A stretch of 64,000 nucleotides of DNA from Staphylococcus sp. IVB6214 (GTDB lineage: Bacteria; Bacillota; Bacilli; Staphylococcales; Staphylococcaceae), in assembly GCF_025558585.1 (NCBI RefSeq), contig NZ_CP094723.1, positions 558,001-622,000 of the forward strand. Reading direction: 5' to 3'. Position 1 is the stretch's first letter. Every line of letters starts with the position of its first letter. This document shows, piece after piece, positions 49,704 through 59,144 of the stretch. The notes under the pieces are model-generated. The model was given only the letters and a program-made list of their open reading frames with translations, made no database searches and was not told the DNA's origin. Both the position numbers and the translations under genes were made by a program.

Positions 49704-50530
49704 TGATAGAATTAGTGGATGAGTTAAAGCACAGGCATCCTGTGAAGCTGATTTTGGAAGTGTTGAATGTCCCTAAATCAAATTACTACCGTTGGAAAAA
49801 TAAGAAGAAAACGGAAGATACAACAGTTAAAAAGGTTAAGGAATTATGTGAAGATAATCATTACACGTACGGCTATCGCAAGATAACTGCTCTGATGAAT
49901 CAGGCCTCTAAACAACCGATAAACCATAAACGTGTACAAAGAATTATGAGAGAAAATAATTTGAATTGTAGAGTTAGAATTAAGAAATCTAAACGTCGAG
50001 GGAAGGCATATTATCTTACAAGCAATAAACTGAATGGTAACTTTAGAGCAAATCAACCTCTACAAGTACTGACTACTGATATTACGTATCTTCCCTTTGG
50101 TAATTCAATGTTGTATTTATCTTCAATCATCGATTTATATAACGGTGAAATTGTGGCTTATAAGATTAGCGATACACAAGATCAAAGTTTGGTAAATGAC
50201 ACCTTAAACCAAATTGATATTCCAGAAGGATGTCTACTTCATAGCGATCAAGGAAGCGTCTATACATCGCATGCTTACTACCAATTATGCGAAGAAAAGG
50301 GCATTATCAGAAGTATGTCTCGCAAAGGTACACCTGCTGATAACGCCCCGATAGAATGTTTCCATTCCTCGCTAAAGTGTGAAACATTTTATCTTAACAA
50401 TGAGTTAAATAACTCTAATTTCATTGTAAAGGATATTGTCGAAAAGTACATTGAAAACTATAATAATAATCGAATTCAACAAAAATTAGGCTACTTATCC
50501 CCTGTGCAATACAGAAAATTAGCAGCCTAA
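49688..50530 (+). CDS. IS3-family transposase OrfB, IS copy 2
   Basis: 280 residues with the intact DDE triad (TTDITYL, HSDQGS, NAPIECFHS). It has Gly where copy 1 has Glu, five residues before the second catalytic Asp (IPEGCLLHSD, codon GGA versus GAA). Probably expressed as the OrfAB frameshift product. Confidence 0.93.
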   Translation: MVPEVVIELVDELKHRHPVKLILEVLNVPKSNYYRWKNKKKTEDTTVKKVKELCEDNHYTYGYRKITALMNQASKQPINHKRVQRIMRENNLNCRVRIKKSKRRGKAYYLTSNKLNGNFRANQPLQVLTTDITYLPFGNSMLYLSSIIDLYNGEIVAYKISDTQDQSLVNDTLNQIDIPEGCLLHSDQGSVYTSHAYYQLCEEKGIIRSMSRKGTPADNAPIECFHSSLKCETFYLNNELNNSNFIVKDIVEKYIENYNNNRIQQKLGYLSPVQYRKLAA

Positions 50531-50605
50531 TTCAAGTGTTTTTATGTGAGTCCCATATTAAGGGTGCAGTGCCTTTGAATGTTTATGAAGGTGCGCGCTT
50601 TTTTT

Positions 50606-50986
50606 TTAAGCTGTGGTAAATGCAAGTATAAAGGAAATAATTAGATATAAAACATTTACGAGTAATGCTGGTTTAATCCACGGTTGAACGAAATAGCTAT
50701 CGCGTTTTGGAGATTTAGGATTATAGAATTCATCTTCTTCATACATTTTACGGTTCTTTTTACGCATTAATTGATAACGAAATTTTCTAAAACCATAACT
50801 TGTTACATCAAATATGCCTTCTTGAACGAGCAATAACATAAAGAGCATGATGATCATAATAATGGATACTGTGAAAAAGATATTAATGAGATTAATCCAT
50901 GAGTGGGCGCCTGCTAGCCAAACAAAAAATGTAATGATAGGCGTCAAAAAAATATATATTATCGTGTTCAAATTAATACGATTCAT
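50606..50986 (-). CDS. DUF3899-like membrane protein
   Basis: 126 residues with three membrane helices (two before residue 55 and one at the C-terminus, VNVLYLIISFILAF) and a charged middle rich in Lys/Arg and Glu. Fits the DUF3899 family found between fabF and opp genes in staphylococci. ATG 50984-50986 follows GGAGAAAACAA. Function unknown. Confidence 0.68.
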   Translation of the reverse strand: MNRINLNTIIYIFLTPIITFFVWLAGAHSWINLINIFFTVSIIMIIMLFMLLLVQEGIFDVTSYGFRKFRYQLMRKKNRKMYEEDEFYNPKSPKRDSYFVQPWIKPALLVNVLYLIISFILAFTTA

Positions 50987-51149
50987 TTGTTTTCTCCTTC
51001 ATTAGAATGTCAATCTAATTATACAATATTTTAAGCTAACTTTTTATAATCATCAACAATTCAAAAGTTTTATGTTAAAAATGAATTGCTTGAAATGTTG
51101 CTGTAATAACATTCTTTATAATTCAATATATTTATATTAAAAAAACTTA

Positions 51150-51178
51150 TTGAATATAAAATATTGAAAGATTATAAT
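51150..51178 (+). promoter_or_regulatory. Promoter of the opp operon
   Basis: TTGAAT (51150-51155), exactly 17 bp, TATAAT (51173-51178); transcription should start near 51185. Confidence 0.7.
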
Positions 51179-51185
51179 GACATTA

Positions 51186-51200
51186 ATATTTCTGAAAATT
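51186..51200 (+). promoter_or_regulatory. CodY-like box at the opp promoter
   Basis: ATATTTCTGAAAATT matches the CodY consensus AATTTTCWGAAAATT at 13 of 15 positions and starts at the predicted transcription start, the right place for repression by CodY under amino-acid plenty. Confidence 0.62.
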
Positions 51201-51238
51201 TTGAAGGGAATGTTAATTGAACAAAGGGGGAAATACAT

Positions 51239-52165
51239 ATGCTTAAATATACACTTAAGCGCTTGCTGTATATGGTGATTTCATTAGTGATTATCATTTC
51301 AATTACTTTTTTCCTGATGAAATTAATGCCAGGTTCGCCATTCAATGATGAAAAATTGAGTGAAGAGCAAAAAATAGTCCTGAATGAGAAATACGGACTG
51401 AATGATCCGCTACCTGTGCAATACGCAAATTATATGGCAAATGTTGTGAAAGGGGATTTTGGAAATTCATTCCAATACGATGGACAACCTGTATGGGATT
51501 TGATTCAACCAAGGTTAATTCCATCATTCCAAATGGGTCTGATAGCGATGGTCATTGGTGTCGTGCTAGGTGTTGTATTGGGAGTAATAGCCGCAACTAG
51601 GCAAAACACCTGGGTCGATTATTTAGCAACATTGATCTCAGTTATCGCAATTTCAGTACCATCATTCGTACTGGCTGTGTTATTGCAATATCTTTTCGCA
51701 GTGAAGTTACAATGGTTCCCGGTTGCAGGTTGGGAAGGTGTATCAACAGCAGTCTTACCATCACTTGCATTATCAGCGGTTGTTCTGGCAACAGTCGCAC
51801 GTTATATTCGAGCAGAAATGATAGAAGTGTTGAGTTCAGATTACATATTATTGGCGCGAGCAAAGGGGAATTCAACATACGCAGTCTTGTTTAAACACGC
51901 ACTCAGAAATGCATTGATTCCAGTCGTAACAATCCTAGTTCCAATGTTAGCGAGCATTTTAACAGGGACACTCACAATTGAAAATATCTTCGGGGTACCT
52001 GGATTAGGGGATCAATTCGTTCGTTCGATTACAACGAATGACTTTTCTGTAATTATGGCGATTACGTTATTGTTCAGTACATTATTTATTGTTTCAATTT
52101 TCCTTGTTGATGTACTTTATGGATTAATTGATCCACGTATTCGCGTACAAGGGGGTAAAAAATAA
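51239..52165 (+). CDS. oppB: Oligopeptide ABC transporter permease OppB
   Basis: 308 residues, six membrane helices, BPD_transp_1 domain with the EAA loop YILLARAKGNSTYAVLFKHALRNA. With OppC it forms the channel for peptide uptake, the main nitrogen route in protein-rich media. The leader AACAAAGGGG (51220-51229) overlaps the ribosome site and is perfectly complementary to two copies of a motif in RsaE. First gene of oppBCDFA; stop overlaps the oppC start by one base. Confidence 0.94.
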   Translation: MLKYTLKRLLYMVISLVIIISITFFLMKLMPGSPFNDEKLSEEQKIVLNEKYGLNDPLPVQYANYMANVVKGDFGNSFQYDGQPVWDLIQPRLIPSFQMGLIAMVIGVVLGVVLGVIAATRQNTWVDYLATLISVIAISVPSFVLAVLLQYLFAVKLQWFPVAGWEGVSTAVLPSLALSAVVLATVARYIRAEMIEVLSSDYILLARAKGNSTYAVLFKHALRNALIPVVTILVPMLASILTGTLTIENIFGVPGLGDQFVRSITTNDFSVIMAITLLFSTLFIVSIFLVDVLYGLIDPRIRVQGGKK

Positions 52166-53226
52166 TGACGAAAGACTTACATCATTTACCAAAAGATGAC
52201 CCATCAAGTGCAACGATGGCACAAACAACAGGTGTGATGCATGAAGATTTCGTACGTACAGGCACGCCAGACCTTAATCAACAAGCGTTGCAGCGTGAAG
52301 GACGTACGTTTTGGCAAGATGCATGGACACAACTAACGCATAACAAACTCGCAGTTGTAGGTATGATTGGACTATTGATTATCTTACTACTGGCTTTGAT
52401 TGGTCCTTTATTGAACAGTCATGGTTATGCAGAACAAGATGTAGAACGTCGTAATTTACCACCTAAAGTAGCGGTTCTTGATAAGGTGCCATTCCTTCCA
52501 TTTGATGGTTCAGGTGTAGAAGGAAATGCATATGAGAATGCAAAAGTAAAAGAAAACTTCTGGTTTGGGACAGACCAATTAGGTCGTGATCTTTGGACAC
52601 GTACATGGAAAGGTGCGCAAGTATCATTATTTATCGGTTTTGTCGCAGCTGTTCTTGATATCTTTATCGGAGTGATATACGGCGCGATTTCTGGATACTT
52701 CGGTGGCCGTGTAGATGATGTCATGCAACGTGTTATTGAAATTATTTCATCTATTCCGACATTGATTGTTGTAATTCTTTTCGTATTAATCTTTGAACCA
52801 TCGATTTGGACAATTATTTTAGCGATGACCATTACAGGATGGATTGGTATGAGCCGTGTTGTTCGTGGAGAATTCTTAAAATTGAAAAACCAAGAATTCG
52901 TATTAGCATCACGCACACTTGGTACATCAGACTTAAAATTAATTTTTAAACATATTTTACCGAATACATTAGGTGCAATTATCGTAACATCAATGTTTAC
53001 AGTACCAAATGCGATCTTCTTCGAGGCATTCTTAAGCTTTATCGGTATTGGGGTTCCGGCACCACAATCTTCACTCGGTTCATTAGTAAATGAAGGTCGT
53101 GCGATGTTACTTATCCACCCTCATGAATTATTTATTCCAGCACTCATTTTGAGTTTATTGATCTTATTTTTCTACTTATTCAGTGACGGTCTACGCGATG
53201 CATTCGACCCTAAAATGCGTAAATAA
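52165..53226 (+). CDS. oppC: Oligopeptide ABC transporter permease OppC
   Basis: 353 residues. A cytoplasmic N-terminal extension of about 60 residues (OppC_N) precedes six membrane helices; EAA loop FVLASRTLGTSDLKLIFKHI. The outer insert between helices 1 and 2 (residues about 90-135) is longer than usual. Coupled to oppB by a TAATG overlap. Confidence 0.93.
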   Translation: MTKDLHHLPKDDPSSATMAQTTGVMHEDFVRTGTPDLNQQALQREGRTFWQDAWTQLTHNKLAVVGMIGLLIILLLALIGPLLNSHGYAEQDVERRNLPPKVAVLDKVPFLPFDGSGVEGNAYENAKVKENFWFGTDQLGRDLWTRTWKGAQVSLFIGFVAAVLDIFIGVIYGAISGYFGGRVDDVMQRVIEIISSIPTLIVVILFVLIFEPSIWTIILAMTITGWIGMSRVVRGEFLKLKNQEFVLASRTLGTSDLKLIFKHILPNTLGAIIVTSMFTVPNAIFFEAFLSFIGIGVPAPQSSLGSLVNEGRAMLLIHPHELFIPALILSLLILFFYLFSDGLRDAFDPKMRK

Positions 53227-53350
53227 ACGAAGATGTGAGAGAAGCGTTTAGGAATTAAGCAGAATTCAAATAATGAGAAAAACTACTTTTTAATTGAGCG
53301 TTCTGTTGACAGTTTTGCGCTTAATCACTGACAAATAACGAACTTGTGTT

Positions 53351-53400
53351 AGGAGCATTTAAGAACTGGGCAAAATTTGAGCAATCATCAAATGGCTCCT
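53351..53400 (+). other. Stem-loop in the oppC-oppD spacer
   Basis: AGGAGCATTT pairs with AAATGGCTCCT across about 29 nt. No T-tract follows, so it is not a standard terminator; it may protect or process the mRNA. The upstream half resembles, imperfectly, the sequence at about 53243-53278. Confidence 0.45.
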
Positions 53401-53428
53401 TGAACACTCATAAAAGGAGGATGGTACC

Positions 53429-54502
53429 ATGTCTGAACATATTTTAGAAGTGAAAGACTTGCATGTTTCCTTTGATATTACAGCAGGGGAAGTGCAAGCA
53501 GTTCGTGGCGTGGATTTCTATTTAGATAAAGGGGAAACACTTGCCATTGTAGGTGAATCTGGATCAGGTAAGTCAGTAACAACGAAAGCCATCACGAAGT
53601 TGTTTCAAGGTCCAACTGGCAAGATAAAAAAAGGACAAATTATATTCGATGGTGAAGATTTAACGCAGAAATCAGAAAAAGAATTAATGAAATTACGTGG
53701 GAAAGAAATTTCAATGATTTTCCAAGATCCGATGACATCATTAAATCCTACAATGAAAATTGGCAAACAAGTGATGGAGCCAATTATTAAGCATATCGGT
53801 TTAAGCAAATCAGAGGCTAAAAAACGTGCGATTGAACTCCTGAAGTTAGTAGGTTTAAAAAATGTTGAAAAACGATTCAATGCTTATCCACATCAATTTT
53901 CGGGTGGGCAACGTCAACGTATCGTTATTGCATTAGCATTAGCGTGTGAGCCTAAAATCTTAATTGCCGATGAACCGACAACAGCACTTGATGTAACAAT
54001 GCAGGCACAAATTTTAGATTTGATGAAAGAGTTACAGCAAAAAATTGATACAGCAATAATTTTCATCACACATGACTTAGGTGTTGTTGCCAATGTCGCT
54101 GATCGAGTTGCTGTGATGTATGGTGGACAAATGATTGAAACAGGCAATGTCGATGAAATTTTCTATGATCCACGTCATCCATACACTTGGGGTTTATTAT
54201 CATCAATGCCTGATTTAGAAACAGAAGGGGATACGGAATTATTAGCTATCCCTGGGACACCGCCTGACTTAGTACACCCACCTAAGGGAGATGCATTCGC
54301 AGCGAGAAGTGAATATGCATTAGCAATTGATTTTAAAGAGGCACCGCCATGGTTTAGTGTCTCTCCAACACATTTTGTACGTTCATGGTTGCTGGATGAG
54401 CGCGCACCAGTCGTTGATCCACCACCGATTGTAAAGCGAAAACAACGTGAAATGCCGAATAATTTCGACAAACCAGAGCGTGTAGAAAGGGTGTCGTTTT
54501 AA
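53429..54502 (+). CDS. oppD: Oligopeptide ABC transporter ATP-binding protein OppD
   Basis: 357 residues. Walker A GESGSGKSVT near residue 40, signature FSGGQRQRIVIALALA, Walker B ILIADEPTTALD. The C-terminal oligo_HPY region (from about residue 260) lacks the Cys cluster that binds Fe-S in many OppD proteins (here AFAARSEYALAIDF). It joins oppF without a gap. Confidence 0.94.
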   Translation: MSEHILEVKDLHVSFDITAGEVQAVRGVDFYLDKGETLAIVGESGSGKSVTTKAITKLFQGPTGKIKKGQIIFDGEDLTQKSEKELMKLRGKEISMIFQDPMTSLNPTMKIGKQVMEPIIKHIGLSKSEAKKRAIELLKLVGLKNVEKRFNAYPHQFSGGQRQRIVIALALACEPKILIADEPTTALDVTMQAQILDLMKELQQKIDTAIIFITHDLGVVANVADRVAVMYGGQMIETGNVDEIFYDPRHPYTWGLLSSMPDLETEGDTELLAIPGTPPDLVHPPKGDAFAARSEYALAIDFKEAPPWFSVSPTHFVRSWLLDERAPVVDPPPIVKRKQREMPNNFDKPERVERVSF

Positions 54503-55444
54503 ATGGGAAACAGGGAGAAACTTGTAGAAGTACAAAACTTGAAACAATACTTTAATGTAGGCAAGCCAAATGAAGTGCGTGCAATTGACGATATTTCATT
54601 TGATATTTATAAAGGGGAAACATTTGGACTTGTTGGCGAATCAGGTTCTGGGAAATCTACAACAGGAAAAGCAATCATTAAATTAAATGATGTCACAGAT
54701 GGCAAGGTGCTATACGAAGGGGTTAATATACAAGAAATTAAAAATCGTAAAGAGTTATTGAAGTTTAATAAAAAAATTCAAATGATTTTCCAAGATCCGT
54801 ACGCATCATTGAATCCTCGATTAAAGGTCATGGATATTGTTGCGGAAGGAATCGATATACATGGACTTGCATCGGATCGTCGAGATCGAAAAAAACGTGT
54901 GTATGACTTATTAGAAACGGTGGGATTGCGAAAAAGTCACGCCAATCGTTACCCACATGAATTCTCGGGTGGTCAGCGTCAGCGTATCGGTATTGCGCGT
55001 GCGCTTGCTGTTGAACCAGAGTTTATCATTGCGGACGAACCGATTTCTGCGCTAGACGTATCGATTCAAGCACAAGTTGTCAATTTGATGCAGAAGTTAA
55101 AACGTGAACGCAATATTACATTTTTATTTATCGCGCATGACCTATCAATGGTGAAGTACATATCAGATCGTATTGCGGTGATGCACCTTGGTCGTATTGT
55201 TGAGATTGGTACAGCAGATCATATCTACAACAATCCAGTGCATCCATATACACAATCATTGTTATCAGCCGTACCACAGCCTGATCCAGAAACAGAACGA
55301 ACACGAAAGCGTATTGCTTATCAACATGATCCAAGCCAAAATGATGCGCGTACCTTGCGTGAAGTGGCACCTGATCACTTTGTATTTGCGACAGAAGAAG
55401 AACTCGAAAAGTTTCAGGCAGATTATCAAAAAGAACGTGTATAA
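54503..55444 (+). CDS. oppF: Oligopeptide ABC transporter ATP-binding protein OppF
   Basis: 313 residues. Walker A GESGSGKSTT near residue 45, signature FSGGQRQRIGIARALA, Walker B FIIADEPISALD, followed by an oligo_HPY tail. ATG 54503 directly follows the oppD stop, with AAAGGGTG inside oppD as the ribosome site. Confidence 0.94.
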   Translation: MGNREKLVEVQNLKQYFNVGKPNEVRAIDDISFDIYKGETFGLVGESGSGKSTTGKAIIKLNDVTDGKVLYEGVNIQEIKNRKELLKFNKKIQMIFQDPYASLNPRLKVMDIVAEGIDIHGLASDRRDRKKRVYDLLETVGLRKSHANRYPHEFSGGQRQRIGIARALAVEPEFIIADEPISALDVSIQAQVVNLMQKLKRERNITFLFIAHDLSMVKYISDRIAVMHLGRIVEIGTADHIYNNPVHPYTQSLLSAVPQPDPETERTRKRIAYQHDPSQNDARTLREVAPDHFVFATEEELEKFQADYQKERV

Positions 55445-55465
55445 TTTTTGAAAGGGGAATGTCAA

Positions 55466-57130
55466 GTGAAGACACGGAGAACATTGAAAATATTCGCGCC
55501 ACTTTTGGCTGCTACACTCGTTCTTTCAGCATGTGGCAGCGGCGAAGGGATTTATGATGATAAAGGACAAGTCTTTCGTAAAGTAATTCCACAAGATATG
55601 TCATCACTAGATACGGCGAAAGTAACAGATACTGTTAGTTTTGATACGTTCAATCAAGTGTATGAAGGACTTTATGTACTAGACGGTGACGATAAAGCAC
55701 AACCAGGTGTCGCCAAAGGGGAACCTAAAATTTCTGAGGATGGTAAGACATGGACTGTGAAGTTAAGGGAAGATGCGAAATGGTCAAACGGTGATCCAGT
55801 AACGGCACATGACTTTGAATTCGCATGGAAACGTGTCGTCGATCCAGATACTGCTTCAGAGTATGCCTATATTATGTATGACTTGAAAAATGCGGAAGAA
55901 ATCAACTTAGGCAAAAAGAAACCAAGCGAACTTGGTGTGAAGGCATTAGATGATCATACATTACAATTTGAACTGACAAAACCTATTCCATACTTTAAAG
56001 AGATGCTCGCTTTTGGAACATACATGCCACAAAATGAAAAAGTCGTAAAAAAATATGGTGATCGTTACGGCACGAATGAAGATAAAGCAGTATATAATGG
56101 ACCATTTAAAGTAAAAGAGTGGGCAGTAGAAGATAAAATTTTATTAGTAAAAAATGATAAATATTGGGATAAAGATGTTGTGAAGTTAGATAAAGTAAAC
56201 TATAAAGTCTTAAAAGATGGTCAAGCAGGGGCGTCTTTATATGATACGAATTCAGTAGATGATACAATTATTACATCTGAACAAGTTGAGAAATATAAAG
56301 ATGATCCAGCACTCAAAAAACGTCTATTAGCCGCAACATTCTACTTAAAACTCAATCAAGGTACAGTGCCAGCGTTCAAAGATCGACATATGCGTCTTGC
56401 TTTGGCACAAGCAGTGGATAAACAAGCTTATGTCGATGCGGTATTAAATAATGGATCAGCACCAAGTGATGGCTTTACGTCTAAGGCAACAGCTAAAGCA
56501 CCTGATGATTCAGACTTTGCAGATCAAATTAACTCACCATTAGTTTATAATCCTGAAAAAGCGAAAGAGAACTATGAAAAAGCGAAAAAAGCTTTAGGTG
56601 AAGATACATTCACATTTAAGTTGAATACGGAAGATACGCCGTCTTCAAAAATATCAGCAGAGTTTATTAAAGCGCAAATTGAGAAAAACTTACCTGGTGT
56701 TACAATTAAAATTCAACAGTTACCATTTAAACAGCGTATTGCACGAGAACAAAGTGAAAACTATGATATTTCACTCTCTGGTTGGGGACCTGACTATCCG
56801 GACCCATTAACATTCTTAAACATCATGACAACTGGTAACTCATCAAACAATACAGGTTGGGGTAACAAAGAATACGATAAGATGTTGAAAGATGCGAATG
56901 GTGCGTTATTACAAAAAGAAGAAGAGCGTAATCAAACATTAATTGATGCAGAAGAACTTTTATTGGAGAATGCACCAATTACACCGATTTATCAAAAAGG
57001 GGAAGCGCATTTGACAAACCCTCAAGTGAAAAACTTGCAGTATCATAATATCGGTGGCGACACAACATTGAAATATGCATATATTGATAAGCGTATTGAT
57101 CGAGAAACAGGTAAGAAAAAAGAGAAATAA
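55466..57130 (+). CDS. oppA: Oligopeptide-binding lipoprotein OppA
   Basis: 554 residues, SBP_bac_5 family. Lipoprotein signal with lipobox LSAC (Cys about residue 23), then the mature binding protein on the outer face of the membrane. The frame is open from TTG 55448, but GTG 55466 is preceded by AAAGGGGAATG, which is the ribosome site; AAAGGGGA there (55451-55458) is complementary to RsaE. Last gene of the operon. The peptide preference is not readable. Confidence 0.94.
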   Translation: MKTRRTLKIFAPLLAATLVLSACGSGEGIYDDKGQVFRKVIPQDMSSLDTAKVTDTVSFDTFNQVYEGLYVLDGDDKAQPGVAKGEPKISEDGKTWTVKLREDAKWSNGDPVTAHDFEFAWKRVVDPDTASEYAYIMYDLKNAEEINLGKKKPSELGVKALDDHTLQFELTKPIPYFKEMLAFGTYMPQNEKVVKKYGDRYGTNEDKAVYNGPFKVKEWAVEDKILLVKNDKYWDKDVVKLDKVNYKVLKDGQAGASLYDTNSVDDTIITSEQVEKYKDDPALKKRLLAATFYLKLNQGTVPAFKDRHMRLALAQAVDKQAYVDAVLNNGSAPSDGFTSKATAKAPDDSDFADQINSPLVYNPEKAKENYEKAKKALGEDTFTFKLNTEDTPSSKISAEFIKAQIEKNLPGVTIKIQQLPFKQRIAREQSENYDISLSGWGPDYPDPLTFLNIMTTGNSSNNTGWGNKEYDKMLKDANGALLQKEEERNQTLIDAEELLLENAPITPIYQKGEAHLTNPQVKNLQYHNIGGDTTLKYAYIDKRIDRETGKKKEK

Positions 57131-57140
57131 TATGGGGATA

Positions 57141-57174
57141 GGAGCTGAGACATCGTGCTTAGCTCCTTCTTTTT
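57141..57174 (+). terminator. Terminator of the opp operon
   Basis: GGAGCTGAG pairs with CTTAGCTCC around acatcgtg, followed by ttcttttt. Confidence 0.85.
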
Positions 57175-57188
57175 GCTGTCGCCTTTTG

Positions 57189-57218
57189 TTGATAGACTTG
57201 TTATGATATCAATATAAC
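57189..57218 (+). promoter_or_regulatory. Promoter of the DUF4256 gene
   Basis: TTGATA (57189-57194), 18 bp, TATAAC (57213-57218), close to an AAGGAG ribosome site. Confidence 0.45.
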
Positions 57219-57236
57219 TGTATAAGGAGAAACTAA

Positions 57237-57785
57237 ATGACCAAAATAACTGAAACAGATAAAGAGATTTTATTAACCACATTAAAAGAACGTTTTGAGA
57301 AGTACCCAGAACGTCATGAAGATATCACTTGGGATGAAATAGAACAAAAATTACATGAAGCTGAATCAACGTTATGGTCACTGAATGAAATGGAACGTAC
57401 TGAGGGAGAACCTGATGTTATTGTTTTAGAAGATGGCCAGTACGCATTTGTAGATTGTTCAGCTGAAAGTCCTAAAGGGCGTAGAAGTGTATGTTATGAT
57501 CAGGCAGCATTAGAATCACGTAAGAAGTATAAGCCTGAAACAAGTGCCGTTGCAATGGCAAAAGAAATGGGGATTGAGATGTTAACTGAATCACAGTATC
57601 GATATCTTCAGTCATTTGGTATTTTTGACAAGAAAACATCGAGCTGGGTTGTGACCCCTGATCATATCCGTGAATTAGGCGGGGCTTTGTTCTGTGATTA
57701 TAGATATGGCACTGTATTTACATACCATAATGGTGCAGAATCATATTACGGTGCGAGAGGATTTCGAGGTATTCTTAAAATCTAA
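57237..57785 (+). CDS. DUF4256 family protein
   Basis: 182 residues covering the full DUF4256 domain: LWSLNEMERTEGEPDVIV, FVDCSAESPKGRRSVCYD, GIEMLTESQYRYLQSFG, ELGGALFCDYRYGTVF and HNGAESYYGARGFRG. The strongly conserved Asp, Glu, Cys and Arg residues hint at an enzyme, but no function is known to me. Cytoplasmic, monocistronic. Confidence 0.85.
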   Translation: MTKITETDKEILLTTLKERFEKYPERHEDITWDEIEQKLHEAESTLWSLNEMERTEGEPDVIVLEDGQYAFVDCSAESPKGRRSVCYDQAALESRKKYKPETSAVAMAKEMGIEMLTESQYRYLQSFGIFDKKTSSWVVTPDHIRELGGALFCDYRYGTVFTYHNGAESYYGARGFRGILKI

Positions 57786-57831
57786 AAAAGAGAGATTGGC
57801 TGTCGATATGTGACAGTTAGTCTCTCTTTTT
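57784..57831. terminator. Bidirectional terminator between the DUF4256 gene and trpS
   Basis: AAAAGAGAGA pairs with TCTCTCTTTT and inner CTGTC with GACAG, with A- and T-tracts on opposite sides. Confidence 0.85.
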
Positions 57832-57836
57832 GGATC

Positions 57837-58847
<1,011 letters not shown>

Positions 58848-58870
58848 CTATCATGTATATTCTTTTTCCT

Positions 58871-58898
58871 ATTATAACAGTATTTTAATTGTTTGTAA
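58871..58898 (-). promoter_or_regulatory. Promoter of trpS
   Basis: Minus strand: -35 TTACAA (58893-58898), 16 bp, -10 TATAAT (58871-58876), 42 bp upstream of the trpS start. Confidence 0.5.
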
Positions 58899-59130
58899 TT
58901 TGTGATAAGGTATAAATATCAATTGGTTAGACAAGTTCATACGACTAAAGTCTGATTATTTGAATAAAAAATTTTTAATTGCATTTTCTCATTTAATTTT
59001 AATGTTGACCACATATAATAAAATCATAACGTTAGAAGACAAGGGCTAAAGTTTTAAAACGTTTTGACATATATTGTGCAGTCAAACATGAAACGTTAAA
59101 AATGATGATGAATGTAAATTCATTAAACTA
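58899..59130 (+). other. Promoter region of spxA
   Basis: Divergent spacer of trpS and spxA. On the plus strand a TATAAT at 59014-59019 has only a weak -35, and a TTGACA at 59064-59069, overlapping the palindrome AAAACGTTTT (59056-59065), lacks a good -10 at 17 bp. spx genes are usually driven by several stress promoters; which of these is active cannot be decided by eye. Confidence 0.35.
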
Positions 59131-59144
59131 GGAGAGTGAGATGT

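Larger units (their letters stand above)
49306..50573 (+). mobile_element. IS3-family (IS150-group) insertion sequence, copy 2
   Basis: 1268 bp, same orientation and length as copy 1 (25175-26442) and identical apart from one noticed substitution in orfB. Flanked by the 4-bp direct repeat TTTG (49302-49305 and 50574-50577). Inserted between fabF and the DUF3899 gene, 24.1 kb from copy 1. Confidence 0.93.
49280..50607 (+). terminator. fabF terminator interrupted by the IS insertion
   Basis: The sequence left of the IS (49280-49300) and right of it (50579-50599) are 21-nt arms that pair along their whole length, four pairs being G-U, and the right arm is followed by a run of eight T. In the uninterrupted state the loop would be GTTTGA; the IS sits in that loop, with TTTG duplicated. 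The fabF transcript must now run into the IS. Confidence 0.8.

Noticed and set aside
25175..50573. Composite transposon bounded by the two IS copies
   Set aside because: The interval is mostly core genes in their usual staphylococcal order, and each IS has its own 4-bp target repeat, so the copies inserted independently.
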